DNA from: Streptomyces sp. DH-12
Lineage (GTDB): Bacteria; Actinomycetota; Actinomycetes; Streptomycetales; Streptomycetaceae
Length of the DNA: 64,000 nucleotides
NCBI RefSeq assembly: GCF_002899455.1
Contig: NZ_PPFB01000001.1
Coordinates: 1,550,001 to 1,614,000 of the forward strand
Direction: 5' to 3'
Under the pieces are notes generated by a model. It saw nothing but the letters and a program-made list of their open reading frames with translations. It was not told the DNA's origin and made no database searches. Of this stretch, positions 46,152-54,595 are shown in pieces (the stretch's first letter is position 1; each line of letters opens with the position of its first letter). The position numbers and the translations under genes are program-made.

Positions 46152-46192
46152 CGCGAGAGCCCCCCGGGACACCTGCCCGGAGGGCTCTCGCG
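46152..46192. terminator. Bidirectional hairpin between hydrolase and nhaA
   Basis: Arms 46152-46168 and 46176-46192 pair at 16 of 17 positions with a 7-nt loop, between convergent genes. Confidence 0.8.
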
Positions 46193-46211
46193 GTGTGCGC
46201 CCACGCCCGTG

Positions 46212-48101
46212 TCACACGGCGTCCAGGGCTGCACGGGCGCGGGCGGCGCGCACGGCGGCCGACAGCGCGGCGATGTCGTAGGCACCGTCGTGCCTGCGTC
46301 CGTCGACGAAGAAGGTGGGGGTGCCGGCCACGCCGCTCAGATCGGCGGAGTCCACGTCCTCAGCGACCCGCGCCGCACCCGTTCCCGCCCGTACGTCGGC
46401 CATGAACCGCTCCACGTCGAGCCCCGCCTCGACGGCGTATCCCCGCAGATCCCGCCCGCTCAACGCGCCCTGGTGCGCCATCAGCAGATCGTGCATCTCC
46501 CAGTACCGGCCCTGCGCCGCCGCGGCCTCGGCCGCCTCCGCCGCCGCCTGCGCGTGGGGGTGGACGTCCGTGAGCGGCAGGTGCCGCCACACGTAGCGCA
46601 CGTCGCCGGAGTCCCCCAGCAGCTCGCGCACGACGGGCTCGGCCAGCCCGCAGTAGGGGCACTCGTAGTCGCCGTACTCCACCACCGTCACGGGCGCGTC
46701 CCGCGGGCCCCGTACGTGGTCGCGGGTGTCGTCGACCGGTACCGCGAGGTCGACGATGGCCTCGGCGCGGCCGATGACACTGCGCAGCCGCAGGCCGTGC
46801 GGGAGTCTCGCCAGGACCGCGTTGACCACCCAGCTCAGGGCGACGGAGCACAGGACGGCGGTCAGGGTGCCGATCTTGGCCTGCTGGAGGGCCGCGCCGT
46901 CGAAGGCGAGGGTCGCGATCAGCAGGGAGACGGTGAAACCGACTCCGGCGACGGTACCGCCGGCGGCGAGTGCGCCGACGCCGACGGGCAGCTTCACGCG
47001 GCCCCGCCCGATGGTGGTGACCAGCAGTGACGCCCCCATGATGCCGACGGGTTTGCCCACCACGTAGGCCAGCACGATGCCCAGGGTGACCGGTGAGGTG
47101 GAGGCGTCGGCGAGCTGGCCGGCGGTGATCGGGATGCCGGCGTTGGCCAGGGCGAAGAGCGGGACGATCACGTAGCTCGCCCAGGGGTGGAACATGCGCT
47201 GCAGACGGTCGTTGGGGGACAGCGCGGAGGCCAGCCCGAGGCGGACGGAGCGTTCCAGTTCGGCGGTGGGCTGCTCACGGAAGAGCCGGAACAGTCCGCT
47301 GGCCCGCTCAAGTGCGGGACGCCCGGCGGGACGCGCGTACGTCAGCAGCCCCATGGCCAGGCCGAGGACCACGGGGTCCACTCCCGAGAAGAGCAGGGCG
47401 GGCCAGGCGACGGCCGCCGGCAGCGCGTACGCGACCCCGCGCCGCACGCCGAGGGACCGCAGCAGCAGGACGACACCGAAGGCGCCGACGGCGACGGCCA
47501 GGGCGGGCAGGCCGACGTCGTCGCTGTAGGCGACCGCGATGACGACCAGGGCGACGAAGTCGTCCACCACGGTCACCGTCAGCACCAGGACCCGCAGCGC
47601 GGCCGGCATCCGGCGCCCCACCAGGGCCAGCGCACCGAGCGCGAAGGCGGTGTCGGTGGACATGGCGGCACCCCAGCCGTCCGCCGTCCCTTGGCCCGCG
47701 TTGACGGCCAGGTAAAGGAGTACGGGTACGAGCATGCCGGAGACACCTGCGGCCAGCGGCAGCGTCAGCCGGCTGCGTTCGCGCAGTTCCCCCATGTCGA
47801 ACTCACGGCGTGCCTCCAGCCCGACGACAAAAAAGAAGACCGTCATCAGGCCGCTGTTCACCCACTCCCGCAGCGACAGGACGACGCCGTGGCCGCCGGC
47901 CGTCACGGACAGGTCCGTCCGCCAGAACGACTCGTACCCGCCCGGTGCCGCGTTCACCCAGGCCAGAGCGGCGACCACCGCAACGGACAGGACGGCGGCG
48001 CTCCCGGTCTCGGTGCGCAGGAAGTCGCGGAGCGGGAACCGGGAGGAGTCGCTGCACTGCGTCCGCCCGGTGAGGGAGGACGGATCGATGGGCGTGCTCA
48101 T
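46212..48101 (-). CDS. nhaA: NhaA Na+/H+ antiporter fused to a DsbA-like thioredoxin domain
   Basis: 629 aa; NhaA alone is about 390. Residues about 25-430 are NhaA with twelve membrane segments, FFFVVGLEARREF, STDTAFALGAL and the ion-binding Asp pair in TVVDDFVALVV. Residues about 450-629 form a DsbA/thioredoxin-like domain with CPYC (VVEYGDYECPYCGLAEP) and the cis-Pro loop GVAGTPTFFVDGR. The fusion is known in actinobacteria; the cytoplasmic or external side of the redox domain and its link to ion transport are unclear. ATG 48101 starts MSTPIDPSSL. Confidence 0.93.
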   Translation of the reverse strand: MSTPIDPSSLTGRTQCSDSSRFPLRDFLRTETGSAAVLSVAVVAALAWVNAAPGGYESFWRTDLSVTAGGHGVVLSLREWVNSGLMTVFFFVVGLEARREFDMGELRERSRLTLPLAAGVSGMLVPVLLYLAVNAGQGTADGWGAAMSTDTAFALGALALVGRRMPAALRVLVLTVTVVDDFVALVVIAVAYSDDVGLPALAVAVGAFGVVLLLRSLGVRRGVAYALPAAVAWPALLFSGVDPVVLGLAMGLLTYARPAGRPALERASGLFRLFREQPTAELERSVRLGLASALSPNDRLQRMFHPWASYVIVPLFALANAGIPITAGQLADASTSPVTLGIVLAYVVGKPVGIMGASLLVTTIGRGRVKLPVGVGALAAGGTVAGVGFTVSLLIATLAFDGAALQQAKIGTLTAVLCSVALSWVVNAVLARLPHGLRLRSVIGRAEAIVDLAVPVDDTRDHVRGPRDAPVTVVEYGDYECPYCGLAEPVVRELLGDSGDVRYVWRHLPLTDVHPHAQAAAEAAEAAAAQGRYWEMHDLLMAHQGALSGRDLRGYAVEAGLDVERFMADVRAGTGAARVAEDVDSADLSGVAGTPTFFVDGRRHDGAYDIAALSAAVRAARARAALDAV

Positions 48102-48548
48102 ACGGTTCTCCGGCGGCCGGACGCCTGCCTGCGGAGGCTATTCACGTGTTCCCCTGACATCGGGTTGCGCGCGCGAGGGGCACGGCTCGGGCTGGGCCCC
48201 TGTCGCGCCGGTGCGGATCGGATCTCGCCGTCCGGGTGCCGGCCCGCGGGCCGCCGTGGTGGGCGGGCCGCGGGCCCGGGAGCCGGACCGGCAGTCGTCT
48301 CCGTCACCGCCACGGCGGGCGGAGCGGGACGACGGGCCGGGGCGTCACGGACGCCGCCGATGGCCAAGATTAGCCCCTTGCCCGCCGGCCCGGCCCGGCC
48401 CCCGCGTGCGTCACGGGACCAGTGTTCGCACCGATTCATCCGCAGTCGTTCTACCGATGCGCGGCCGGGCGGGGGTTGCCCAGGATGAAGGACGTGAACA
48501 CGCGCACCTGACCGAAAAGCGCGCACCCGACGGGAGAGAGAGCACCCG
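48102..48548. other. Gene-free stretch between nhaA and the SsgA-like gene
   Basis: This 447-bp divergent intergenic region holds no ORF that looks coding on either strand. It should contain both promoters; GGGAGAGAG at 48532-48540 is the ribosome binding site of the SsgA-like gene. No clear operator was seen. Confidence 0.5.
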
Positions 48549-49028
48549 ATGAGCGACAGAAGTGCCTTCGCCGGCCCCGGGACCCGGGACGGCCGTGTTC
48601 CGCCGGTCCTCGTCACGACGGTCCGGCGGCTGTTCGTCCCCACGGGTCCCGACACGTTGCGCTGCCGCCTGCGCTACACCCTGGACGATCCCTACGCCGT
48701 CGCCCTGGACCTCTTCGTGGACCCGGTGACCGACCTGCGCGTGACCTGGATCGTGTCCCGGGAACTGCTGGACCGGGGAACGCGGGGCGCCAGCGGGGTC
48801 GGCGACTTCCGGGTCCGGCCGGTCGGCGACCGGTACGGGGCGGCCGGTGCCCTCCGTCTCACCCTCCTGCGTCCCGAGGGCCGGGTGTGCCTGGAGACTG
48901 GGCTGAGCGGTGTACGGCGGTGGCTGGACGCCACGTACGCCCTGGTACCGGCCGGCCACGAGAGCCGGCTGCTCGACTGGGACGCCCTGGAAGCCGCCCT
49001 GTTGGGGCGCGGCGGACAGTCGGCCTAG
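48549..49028 (+). CDS. SsgA-like protein (SALP), second copy
   Basis: 159 aa. The SALP blocks are LRCRLRYTLDDPYAVALDLF, then VTWIVSRELLDRG and RWLDATYALVPAGHESRLLDWD. It shares only the family core with the copy at 17229 and has an N-terminal extension (SDRSAFAGPGTRDGRVPP). It probably takes part in sporulation or cell-wall remodelling in hyphae. Its TAG stop overlaps the TAG of the convergent next gene within one CTAG. Confidence 0.88.
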   Translation: MSDRSAFAGPGTRDGRVPPVLVTTVRRLFVPTGPDTLRCRLRYTLDDPYAVALDLFVDPVTDLRVTWIVSRELLDRGTRGASGVGDFRVRPVGDRYGAAGALRLTLLRPEGRVCLETGLSGVRRWLDATYALVPAGHESRLLDWDALEAALLGRGGQSA

Positions 49029-49396
49029 TTGTTGTGGACTACTCGGTAACTGACCACGGGCAGCGGGAACTCCGCGCTGTGCAGGCTGCCGACGATGAAG
49101 TACGAGTCACCGCTCTGTCCCGGCAAGCCGGTGCGGCAGCCCGGGTTGTAGTAGGCGTACAAGTCGGAGTCCGACACGTCCACGGCGGACAGGGCGGGCG
49201 CGGAGAGGTTGTGACACGAGGTGTCGTCGAGGTCCACGACGGTCTGCGTGCCCGTCAGGCCGGAGCCCGTGTAGAGGGAGATGCCCCAAGGGAAGGCGGC
49301 CGCCGAGGCCGACTGGTCGGTCGCGGTGAGACCGGCCAGGGTGGCCGCGCCGAGGACGGCTTTCGCGAGGACGTGGCGGGTACGGCTTCGCGTCAT
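49025..49396 (-). CDS. Small secreted beta/gamma-crystallin-like protein
   Basis: 123 aa with a Sec signal peptide (RHVLAKAVLGAATLAGLTA then SASAAA as cleavage region). The mature part of about 90 residues has a crystallin-like pattern: ISLYTGSGLTGTQTVVDL, two Cys that could pair (TSCHN and NPGCRTG), and SYFIVGSLHSAEFP. Such domains bind calcium or inhibit peptidases; the exact role is unknown. A CACACGTGTG palindrome lies about 90 nt upstream of the start. Confidence 0.7.
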   Translation of the reverse strand: MTRSRTRHVLAKAVLGAATLAGLTATDQSASAAAFPWGISLYTGSGLTGTQTVVDLDDTSCHNLSAPALSAVDVSDSDLYAYYNPGCRTGLPGQSGDSYFIVGSLHSAEFPLPVVSYRVVHNN

Positions 49397-49664
49397 GGGG
49401 CCACTTTGCTGTCGGGCTGCCGGGGAAGAAGGCGGCCTGGGCGTTCCGTGGACGTGTGCCCAGGCCGTGTCCATCGTCGCCAATTCACACGTGTGTGCAT
49501 AGAGGGGATTGAGACATGTGCCCGTGCCGAGGGACATGGGTCCGGTCCGGAACGTCGGTCGATCGACCGAAGCGCGGTGATTCGCCCCCGGGTTCACTCG
49601 GTCCCTGATCACCGACGCGGCCGCCCCTGGTACGGGGCGGCCGACAGCCAGACGGGAGCCTTCC
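49397..49664. promoter_or_regulatory. Upstream region with palindromes
   Basis: No gene is seen here. Notable sites are CACACGTGTG (49486-49495), ACATGTG (49514-49520) and a perfect 16-bp palindrome TCGGTCGATCGACCGA (49555-49570). They lie upstream of the secreted crystallin-like gene on the minus strand and of a small plus-strand ORF. Confidence 0.35.
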
Positions 49665-49943
49665 GTGCCCGCCCCCTCCGCCTTCTCCGCGCTGCCGCCC
49701 GACGGCCCCGGTCGCCGTGCCGTCCCGCGCCGCTTCTCCACCGCCCGTCAGCAGCTCGCCGCCATGGGCGGCATCACCCTGCTCACGGTCCTCGCGGCCA
49801 CGGCCAACGCCACGGCCCCGGCCGCCTCGACGGCTCCCCCGGCACCGCACCGGGCCCGCTTCCAGGTGTCGCGTGGTGCGGAGACATACGGCGTGGGACC
49901 GGCCGGCAGTCAAACAACCGATGCCGCTCCCGCCGCCCGCTGA
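49665..49943 (+). CDS. Possible small membrane or secreted protein
   Basis: 92 codons from GTG 49665, preceded by GGGAG. The only recognisable feature is a hydrophobic stretch (AAMGGITLLTVLAATANATA, about residues 32-51) behind a basic lead, like a signal anchor; the rest is Pro/Ala-rich. No family is recognised, and the codon pattern alone is not decisive. It could be a real leader protein or chance. Confidence 0.3.
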   Translation: MPAPSAFSALPPDGPGRRAVPRRFSTARQQLAAMGGITLLTVLAATANATAPAASTAPPAPHRARFQVSRGAETYGVGPAGSQTTDAAPAAR

Positions 49944-50018
49944 CACGCTGGCGGCGGCAGGCCCCCAGGTCCGCCCGTCCGCACCGCCGCGGTGCGGCAG
50001 AACGAAAGGAACAGCCAC

Positions 50019-50630
50019 ATGACCAGTACATCCGCCCCGACCGGTCTCGTCCTGATCGACACCGTCAATGAGGTCTTCGCCGAAGGAGGCAAGGGTTACC
50101 CGGGCTTCAAGGCGGAGTTCGAGCGGATAGGCACCCTGGACAACCTCAGGCGGCTGCTGGCCGGCTTCCGGGACAAGGGCTACCCCGCCTTCTTCTCGCC
50201 GATGTCCTACACCGAAGAGGAGTACGACAACTGGAAGCACCGCTCCGGCATCCACCACATGATGTTCGACAACCGCATGTTCGAGGCGGGCAGCTGGGGC
50301 GCCGAGTTCCACCCCGACCTCCGGCCCGGCCCCGGTGACGTGACGATCGCCCCGCACAAGAACCTCGACGTCTTCGCCACCACCGACCTCGACATCCAGC
50401 TCAAGCGCCGCGGCATCGAGCACATCGCCGTGGCGGGCATGATCGGGACGATGTGTGTGGAGTCCACCGCCCGCAGTGCCATGGAGCGGGGCTACCGGGT
50501 GACCCTCGTCAAGGACGCCACCGCGCCCGACGGCGACGCCGACTCCTACGAGCAGATGGTGAACCGTTACGCGCTCATCGCCCACGACGTGCTCACCACC
50601 GAGGAACTGCTGTCCCGCGCCGACTTCTGA
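50019..50630 (+). CDS. Isochorismatase-family cysteine hydrolase
   Basis: 203 aa. The catalytic triad of the family is visible: Asp in LVLIDTVNEVF, Lys in APHKNLDVF and Cys in GMIGTMCVESTARSAM, with the cis-peptide region before it. Such enzymes hydrolyse amides or carbamates, for example nicotinamide or N-carbamoyl compounds, in the cytoplasm. ATG 50019 has AAAGGAAC upstream. It lies 87 nt before the cNMP/flavoprotein gene on the same strand. The substrate is not evident. Confidence 0.9.
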   Translation: MTSTSAPTGLVLIDTVNEVFAEGGKGYPGFKAEFERIGTLDNLRRLLAGFRDKGYPAFFSPMSYTEEEYDNWKHRSGIHHMMFDNRMFEAGSWGAEFHPDLRPGPGDVTIAPHKNLDVFATTDLDIQLKRRGIEHIAVAGMIGTMCVESTARSAMERGYRVTLVKDATAPDGDADSYEQMVNRYALIAHDVLTTEELLSRADF

Positions 50631-50717
50631 GGCACGGACGCGTCCGTCCCCCTGACCGGCCCCACCTCCCCGACAGCACGAGCAAGACGCGCGGCGCGCG
50701 TCGAAGGGATCACCTCC

Positions 50718-52403
50718 ATGGCGACCTCCTTTCCCGAGATCGGCGACCGACCCGAGGACCTCGTCGGCCTGGCCTCGGTCCGGCTGACCGAGGAGCAGCT
50801 CGCCCGGGCGGTCCGGTACGCGGAGCCGGAGGAGGTCGCCGACGGACAGGTGCTGTTCGACGTCGGGGACGACTGCGGTGACCTCCTCCTGTGCGGCAGC
50901 GCCCGGCTGGAGGCGGTGCGGCCGTCCCCGGCGCCGGGCCGGGACGAGGTCCTGCTGCGGTACGGCCCCGGCCAGTTCGTCGGTGAGCTCGGGCTGCTCA
51001 CCGGTCAGCGCCGACACCTTCGGGTACGGGTGCGCAGGCCGGGCACCGTGCACCGGGTGGCCGCCGGGTCGTTCCGGCTGCTGATGGCGCGGGAGACCGA
51101 GCTGTCGGACCTGTTTCTGCGCTCCTTCCTGGCCCGGCGGCGGCTGCTGCGGCAGGCGACCGCCCAGACGCTGCGGATGGTGGGCGACCCGGATTCGGCC
51201 GAGGGCCTGCGGCTGCGCACCTTCCTGGCCCGCCAAGGCGTCGCCCACTCCTGGGTGCCGGACGGCTCGGCGGAGGGGACGGCCCTGCTCGGGGCCGCCG
51301 GACTGACCGCGGCCGACCTGCCGGTCGCCTCGATCGGGGCCGAGGTGCTGACAGGCATCACCCCCGGCGCGCTCAGCGAGCGCCTGAACCTCTCCTTCCG
51401 CGACACCGGCGGCGGTACGGCCGACCTGACCGTGGTGGGCGCGGGACCCGCCGGGCTGGCGGCCGCCGTGCACGGGGCCTCCGAGGGACTGGAGACGGTG
51501 CTGCTCGACGCGGTCGCCACCGGCGGCCAGGCCGCCACCAGCGCGCGCATCGAGAACTACCTCGGCTTCCCGTTCGGGCTGAGCGGCGCGGACCTCACCG
51601 CGCGCGCCGCCGTGCAGGCCCTGAAGTTCGGCGCCAGGATCGCCAGTCCGTGCACGGTCGTCGCGCTGGAGCCGGGCACCCGGGAGCACGTGGTCACCCT
51701 TTCCGACGGGGCACTGATCCGGACCCGGGCCGTGGTCCTCGCCACCGGCGCCGCCTACCGCGCCCTGCCCGTCGACCGGTGGAGCGAGCTGACCGGGCGC
51801 GGCATCCACTACTCGGCCACGGACATGGAGGCGCAGACGGTGGCCGGAGCCCCGGTCGCCGTCGTCGGCGGGGCGAACTCGGCGGGACAGGCGGCGCTGC
51901 ACCTCGCGCGCCACGCGCGGACGGTCACCCTGGTGGTGCGCGGTGCCGACCTGGGGTCCCGTATGTCCGCCTACCTGGTGGACCGCATCCTCGGAGACCC
52001 GCGCATCACGGTCCTGACAGGCACCGAGGTGTCGGCGCTGCACGGTGCCGAGCGGCTGGAGGCGGTGACGCTGGTCCGGCACGGCGGCCCGGTGCGCCGG
52101 ATCTCCTGCGCCGGCCTGTTCTGCTTCATCGGCGCGGAGCCGGCCACCGACTGGCTGACGGGGGTGGCGCTGGACGACAACGGGTTCGTCCGCACCGACC
52201 TCGCGCTGTCGAACACGGACCTGGGGCCCCGCTGGCGGGACGCGGGGCGTGCGCCGCTGCCCTACGAAACGAGCGTGCCGGGTGTGTTCGCCGCGGGTGA
52301 CGTGCGGACCGCGTCGCTGAAGCGGGTGGCCGCCGCCGCCGGCGACGGTGCGAGCGCCGTCCGGTCGGTGCACCAGTACCTGGCCCTGTCCGCCCGGGTC
52401 TGA
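50718..52403 (+). CDS. cNMP-binding domain fused to a thioredoxin-reductase-like flavoprotein without redox Cys
   Basis: 561 aa. Residues about 30-130 form a cyclic-nucleotide-binding (CAP-like) fold with GQVLFDVGDDCGDLLLCGSA and PGQFVGELGLLTG. From about residue 235 follows a thioredoxin-reductase-like FAD enzyme: VVGAGPAGLAAAVHGASEG, then GGQAATSARIENYLGFP and VFAAGDVRTASLKRVA. The NADPH domain loop is VVGGANSAGQAALHLA. The CxxC active site of thioredoxin reductase is replaced by IHYSATDMEA, so the reaction must be different (e.g. flavin oxidation of a small molecule or ferredoxin). ATG 50718 has AAGGGATC upstream. Confidence 0.88.
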   Translation: MATSFPEIGDRPEDLVGLASVRLTEEQLARAVRYAEPEEVADGQVLFDVGDDCGDLLLCGSARLEAVRPSPAPGRDEVLLRYGPGQFVGELGLLTGQRRHLRVRVRRPGTVHRVAAGSFRLLMARETELSDLFLRSFLARRRLLRQATAQTLRMVGDPDSAEGLRLRTFLARQGVAHSWVPDGSAEGTALLGAAGLTAADLPVASIGAEVLTGITPGALSERLNLSFRDTGGGTADLTVVGAGPAGLAAAVHGASEGLETVLLDAVATGGQAATSARIENYLGFPFGLSGADLTARAAVQALKFGARIASPCTVVALEPGTREHVVTLSDGALIRTRAVVLATGAAYRALPVDRWSELTGRGIHYSATDMEAQTVAGAPVAVVGGANSAGQAALHLARHARTVTLVVRGADLGSRMSAYLVDRILGDPRITVLTGTEVSALHGAERLEAVTLVRHGGPVRRISCAGLFCFIGAEPATDWLTGVALDDNGFVRTDLALSNTDLGPRWRDAGRAPLPYETSVPGVFAAGDVRTASLKRVAAAAGDGASAVRSVHQYLALSARV

Positions 52404-52407
52404 CCGG

Positions 52408-52584
52408 TCACCGGCGCTCCGCCCCGGAGCGCCTGCGTGCCTCGCGCAGCAGGTTGTTGTGCGCGCGGCGCAGGAACTTCGCGGCCTGGCACTCCCGCGC
52501 GCCGGCCCGGCACTGACGGTAGTCGCGCAGATGCGACGCGTACGCGTCGGCCGCCTGGTCGAGGCGGTCCCCGGAGGAAGACAT
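52408..52584 (-). CDS. Small conserved-looking helical protein, 58 aa
   Basis: A short gene with ATG 52584 and GGGAG 6 nt upstream. The product starts MSSSGDRLDQAADAYASHLR and contains two Cys (RQCRAGARECQ) with a basic helical C-terminus (HNNLLREARRRSG). Coding-like base composition and a good start signal support it. The two Cys six residues apart could bind metal or form a disulfide. Function unknown; it faces the flavoprotein gene tail-to-tail. Confidence 0.6.
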   Translation of the reverse strand: MSSSGDRLDQAADAYASHLRDYRQCRAGARECQAAKFLRRAHNNLLREARRRSGAERR

Positions 52585-52680
52585 GGTGCTCCCGGTGAGA
52601 GTCGTACCGCCATGGGTGGGCAGTGAGATACGTGTTTCACTTTGATCGTGTCACCGGAAGCATGGCAAGCTCCCAACCTT

Positions 52681-52721
52681 TGATACATATGCTGATACAT
52701 ATGCGCCCTGCACACACGTGT
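52681..52721 (+). promoter_or_regulatory. Tandem TGATACATATG repeats and ACACGTGT palindrome
   Basis: TGATACATATG occurs at 52681-52691 and 52693-52703, one base apart, followed by ACACGTGT at 52714-52721. They lie 75-115 nt upstream of the MBL gene and on its promoter side, and are much AT-richer than the surroundings, so a regulator site is likely. Confidence 0.45.
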
Positions 52722-52795
52722 CGGTTTTCCGGTCGGCGGGCCCGCCGGCCGTGGTTGCGCGGTGTGCGTGCGGTGCGCCGACAGGAGGAGGGCAC

Positions 52796-53725
52796 ATGCC
52801 CGACGTCCCGCTCAGTGAGAGCATCGTCCGCGTCGACGACCGGGTGTTCCTGGTTTCGGGGAGCAACACCAACTGGGTGATCGTCAAGGAGGGCGACGCG
52901 GCCCTTCTCATCGACACCGGTTACCCCGGTGACCACGACCGGGTCGTCGCCTCGCTCGGCGCCGTGGGCGTCCGGCCGGGCGGTCTCACAGCGATCCTCG
53001 TCACCCACGCGCACAACGACCACATCGGCGCGGCCGAGCGGCTGCGCACCGCGCACGGCGTTCCCGTCCTCATGCACGAGCGTGAAGTGCCTCACGCGCG
53101 GCGCGAGTTCCTGCAGCAGGTGTCGGTCGGCGCGGTGCTCGCCAACGCCTGGCGCCCCGGCGTGGTGCCGTGGGCGGTGCACGCCATCCGCTCGGGGGGT
53201 ACGGCACACGTGCCGGTGGCCGAACCCCGGGCGTTCGGCACGACGGGCGCCCTCGACCTGCCCGGCGCGCCGGTGCCCGTGCACACACCGGGGCACACCG
53301 GCGGCCACTGCGCGTACCACCTCCCCTCGCTGGGCATCGTGGTCAGCGGGGACGCGCTGGTCACGGCCCATCCGACGTCCCGGAAGACCGGTCCGCAACC
53401 GCTGCCCGGCATGTTCCACGCCGATGTGCCCATCGCCCTCGACGCCCTGTCGGCGCTGGAGTCACTGGACGCCGGCGCCGTCCTGCCCGGCCACGGGCCC
53501 CTGCACCGCGGTTCCGTCCGCGACGCGGTCGCACGGGCCCGTGAACAGGCCGGGCGGCAGGGACGTCCCCTCCTCAAGGCGCCGCCCACTATGTGTCCAC
53601 AAGGCAGCTCCATGCTGGTGGTACGGCCGGCGGGAGGGCGTTCTCCGCCCCGGCCCGGCCGTCCGCCGGCGCACCTGACCGCCCGGCCCCACGGCCGGGC
53701 ACCATCCGAACCGACAGGAGATTCC
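52796..53725 (+). CDS. MBL-fold metallo-hydrolase, open into the next gene
   Basis: Metallo-beta-lactamase fold: LLIDTGYPGDHD, zinc motif VTHAHNDHIGAAE, second His site HTPGHTGGHCAY and Asp in VVSGDAL, then LPGHGPLH. ATG 52796 has AGGAGGAG 4-5 nt upstream. The hydrolase domain ends at about 53560 (ARAREQAGRQ), but no stop codon follows: the frame runs on through about 55 low-complexity residues directly into the alpha/beta hydrolase at 53726. The end given is the last base before that gene; a true fusion product of 588 aa is possible. Substrate could be a lactone or thioester. Confidence 0.75.
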
Positions 53726-54562
53726 ATGTCCGCCTACCTGGCCGATCAGGCCGAGACCCAGTACGTGACGGGGCCGCGCGGCGAACGCTTCGCCTACCGC
53801 CGCTTCGGACGGGCCGGCACCCGGCCGCTGGTCATGCACATGCGTCTGCGCGGGACGATCGACCACTGGGACCCGGCGCTGCTGGACCTGCTCGCGGCCG
53901 AGCGGGAGGTCGTCGTCTTCGACAACCGCGGCACCAACTTCTCCACCGGTGAGCCGCCGTCCACCGTGGAGGGCCTGGTCGACGGCTCCCTGGCCTTCAT
54001 CGGCGCCCTGGGGCTGGAGGACATCGACGTCCTGGGCTGGTCGATGGGTGGCATCGTCGCCCAGGGCGTGGCCCTGACCGCGCCCGGTCTGGTGAACCGG
54101 CTCGTGGTGGCCGGCAGTTCGCCCGGCGGCGTGCCCGACCTGCCGACGCCGCCGGAGCGCGTCGCGCAGATCACCGGCAAGGGAGCCAACGACGACGAGG
54201 ACTTCCTCTACCTGTTCTACCCGGACACGGAGAAGGCGCGGGCGGCCGGACTGGCCTCCCTGCGCCGCCTGGACCGGCGGCTGAGGGAGTCGAAGGCCGT
54301 GGTGGGTCCCGAGACGTTCCGCGGCCAGATCGCGGCCATCGGCGGTTTCCGCGGGTACTGGGACCGGCAGGCCGAGCTCACCCTCCCGGTGCTGGCCGCC
54401 AACGGCGCCCACGACGTGATGATCCACGCCTACGCCACGTACGCGATGTCCCAGCGGCTGCCGGACGCCAAGGTCGTCCTCTACAGCGACGCCGGGCACG
54501 GATTCCTCTTCCAGCACCCGGAGGACTTCGCCCGCGAGGTCAACGAGTTCCTGGGCCGCTGA
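53726..54562 (+). CDS. Alpha/beta hydrolase (internal start in the MBL frame)
   Basis: 278 aa from ATG 53726, which has its own site CAGGAG 5 nt upstream. Nucleophile elbow LGWSMGGIVAQ, acid in ANGAHDVMI and His in SDAGHGFLFQHPED. It is related to the enzyme at 16276-17115. Because the upstream MBL frame has no stop, it can be made alone, as part of a fusion, or both. It ends 33 nt before a convergent HxlR gene. Confidence 0.88.
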   Translation: MSAYLADQAETQYVTGPRGERFAYRRFGRAGTRPLVMHMRLRGTIDHWDPALLDLLAAEREVVVFDNRGTNFSTGEPPSTVEGLVDGSLAFIGALGLEDIDVLGWSMGGIVAQGVALTAPGLVNRLVVAGSSPGGVPDLPTPPERVAQITGKGANDDEDFLYLFYPDTEKARAAGLASLRRLDRRLRESKAVVGPETFRGQIAAIGGFRGYWDRQAELTLPVLAANGAHDVMIHAYATYAMSQRLPDAKVVLYSDAGHGFLFQHPEDFAREVNEFLGR

Positions 54563-54595
54563 CCGGCAGCCGGGTACCCGGGCCGCGGGCAGCCG

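Noticed and set aside
48102..48548. Small ORFs in the nhaA-ssgA gap
   Set aside because: All candidates are Arg/Pro/Gly-rich with no start signal or motif.
50718..52403. True thioredoxin reductase
   Set aside because: The CxxC active site is absent, and no thioredoxin gene is adjacent.
49485..52715. A 1076-codon open frame on the minus strand
   Set aside because: It lies opposite three well-supported plus-strand genes and reads as Gly/Arg/Gln-rich sequence without domains, the usual shadow of high third-position GC.
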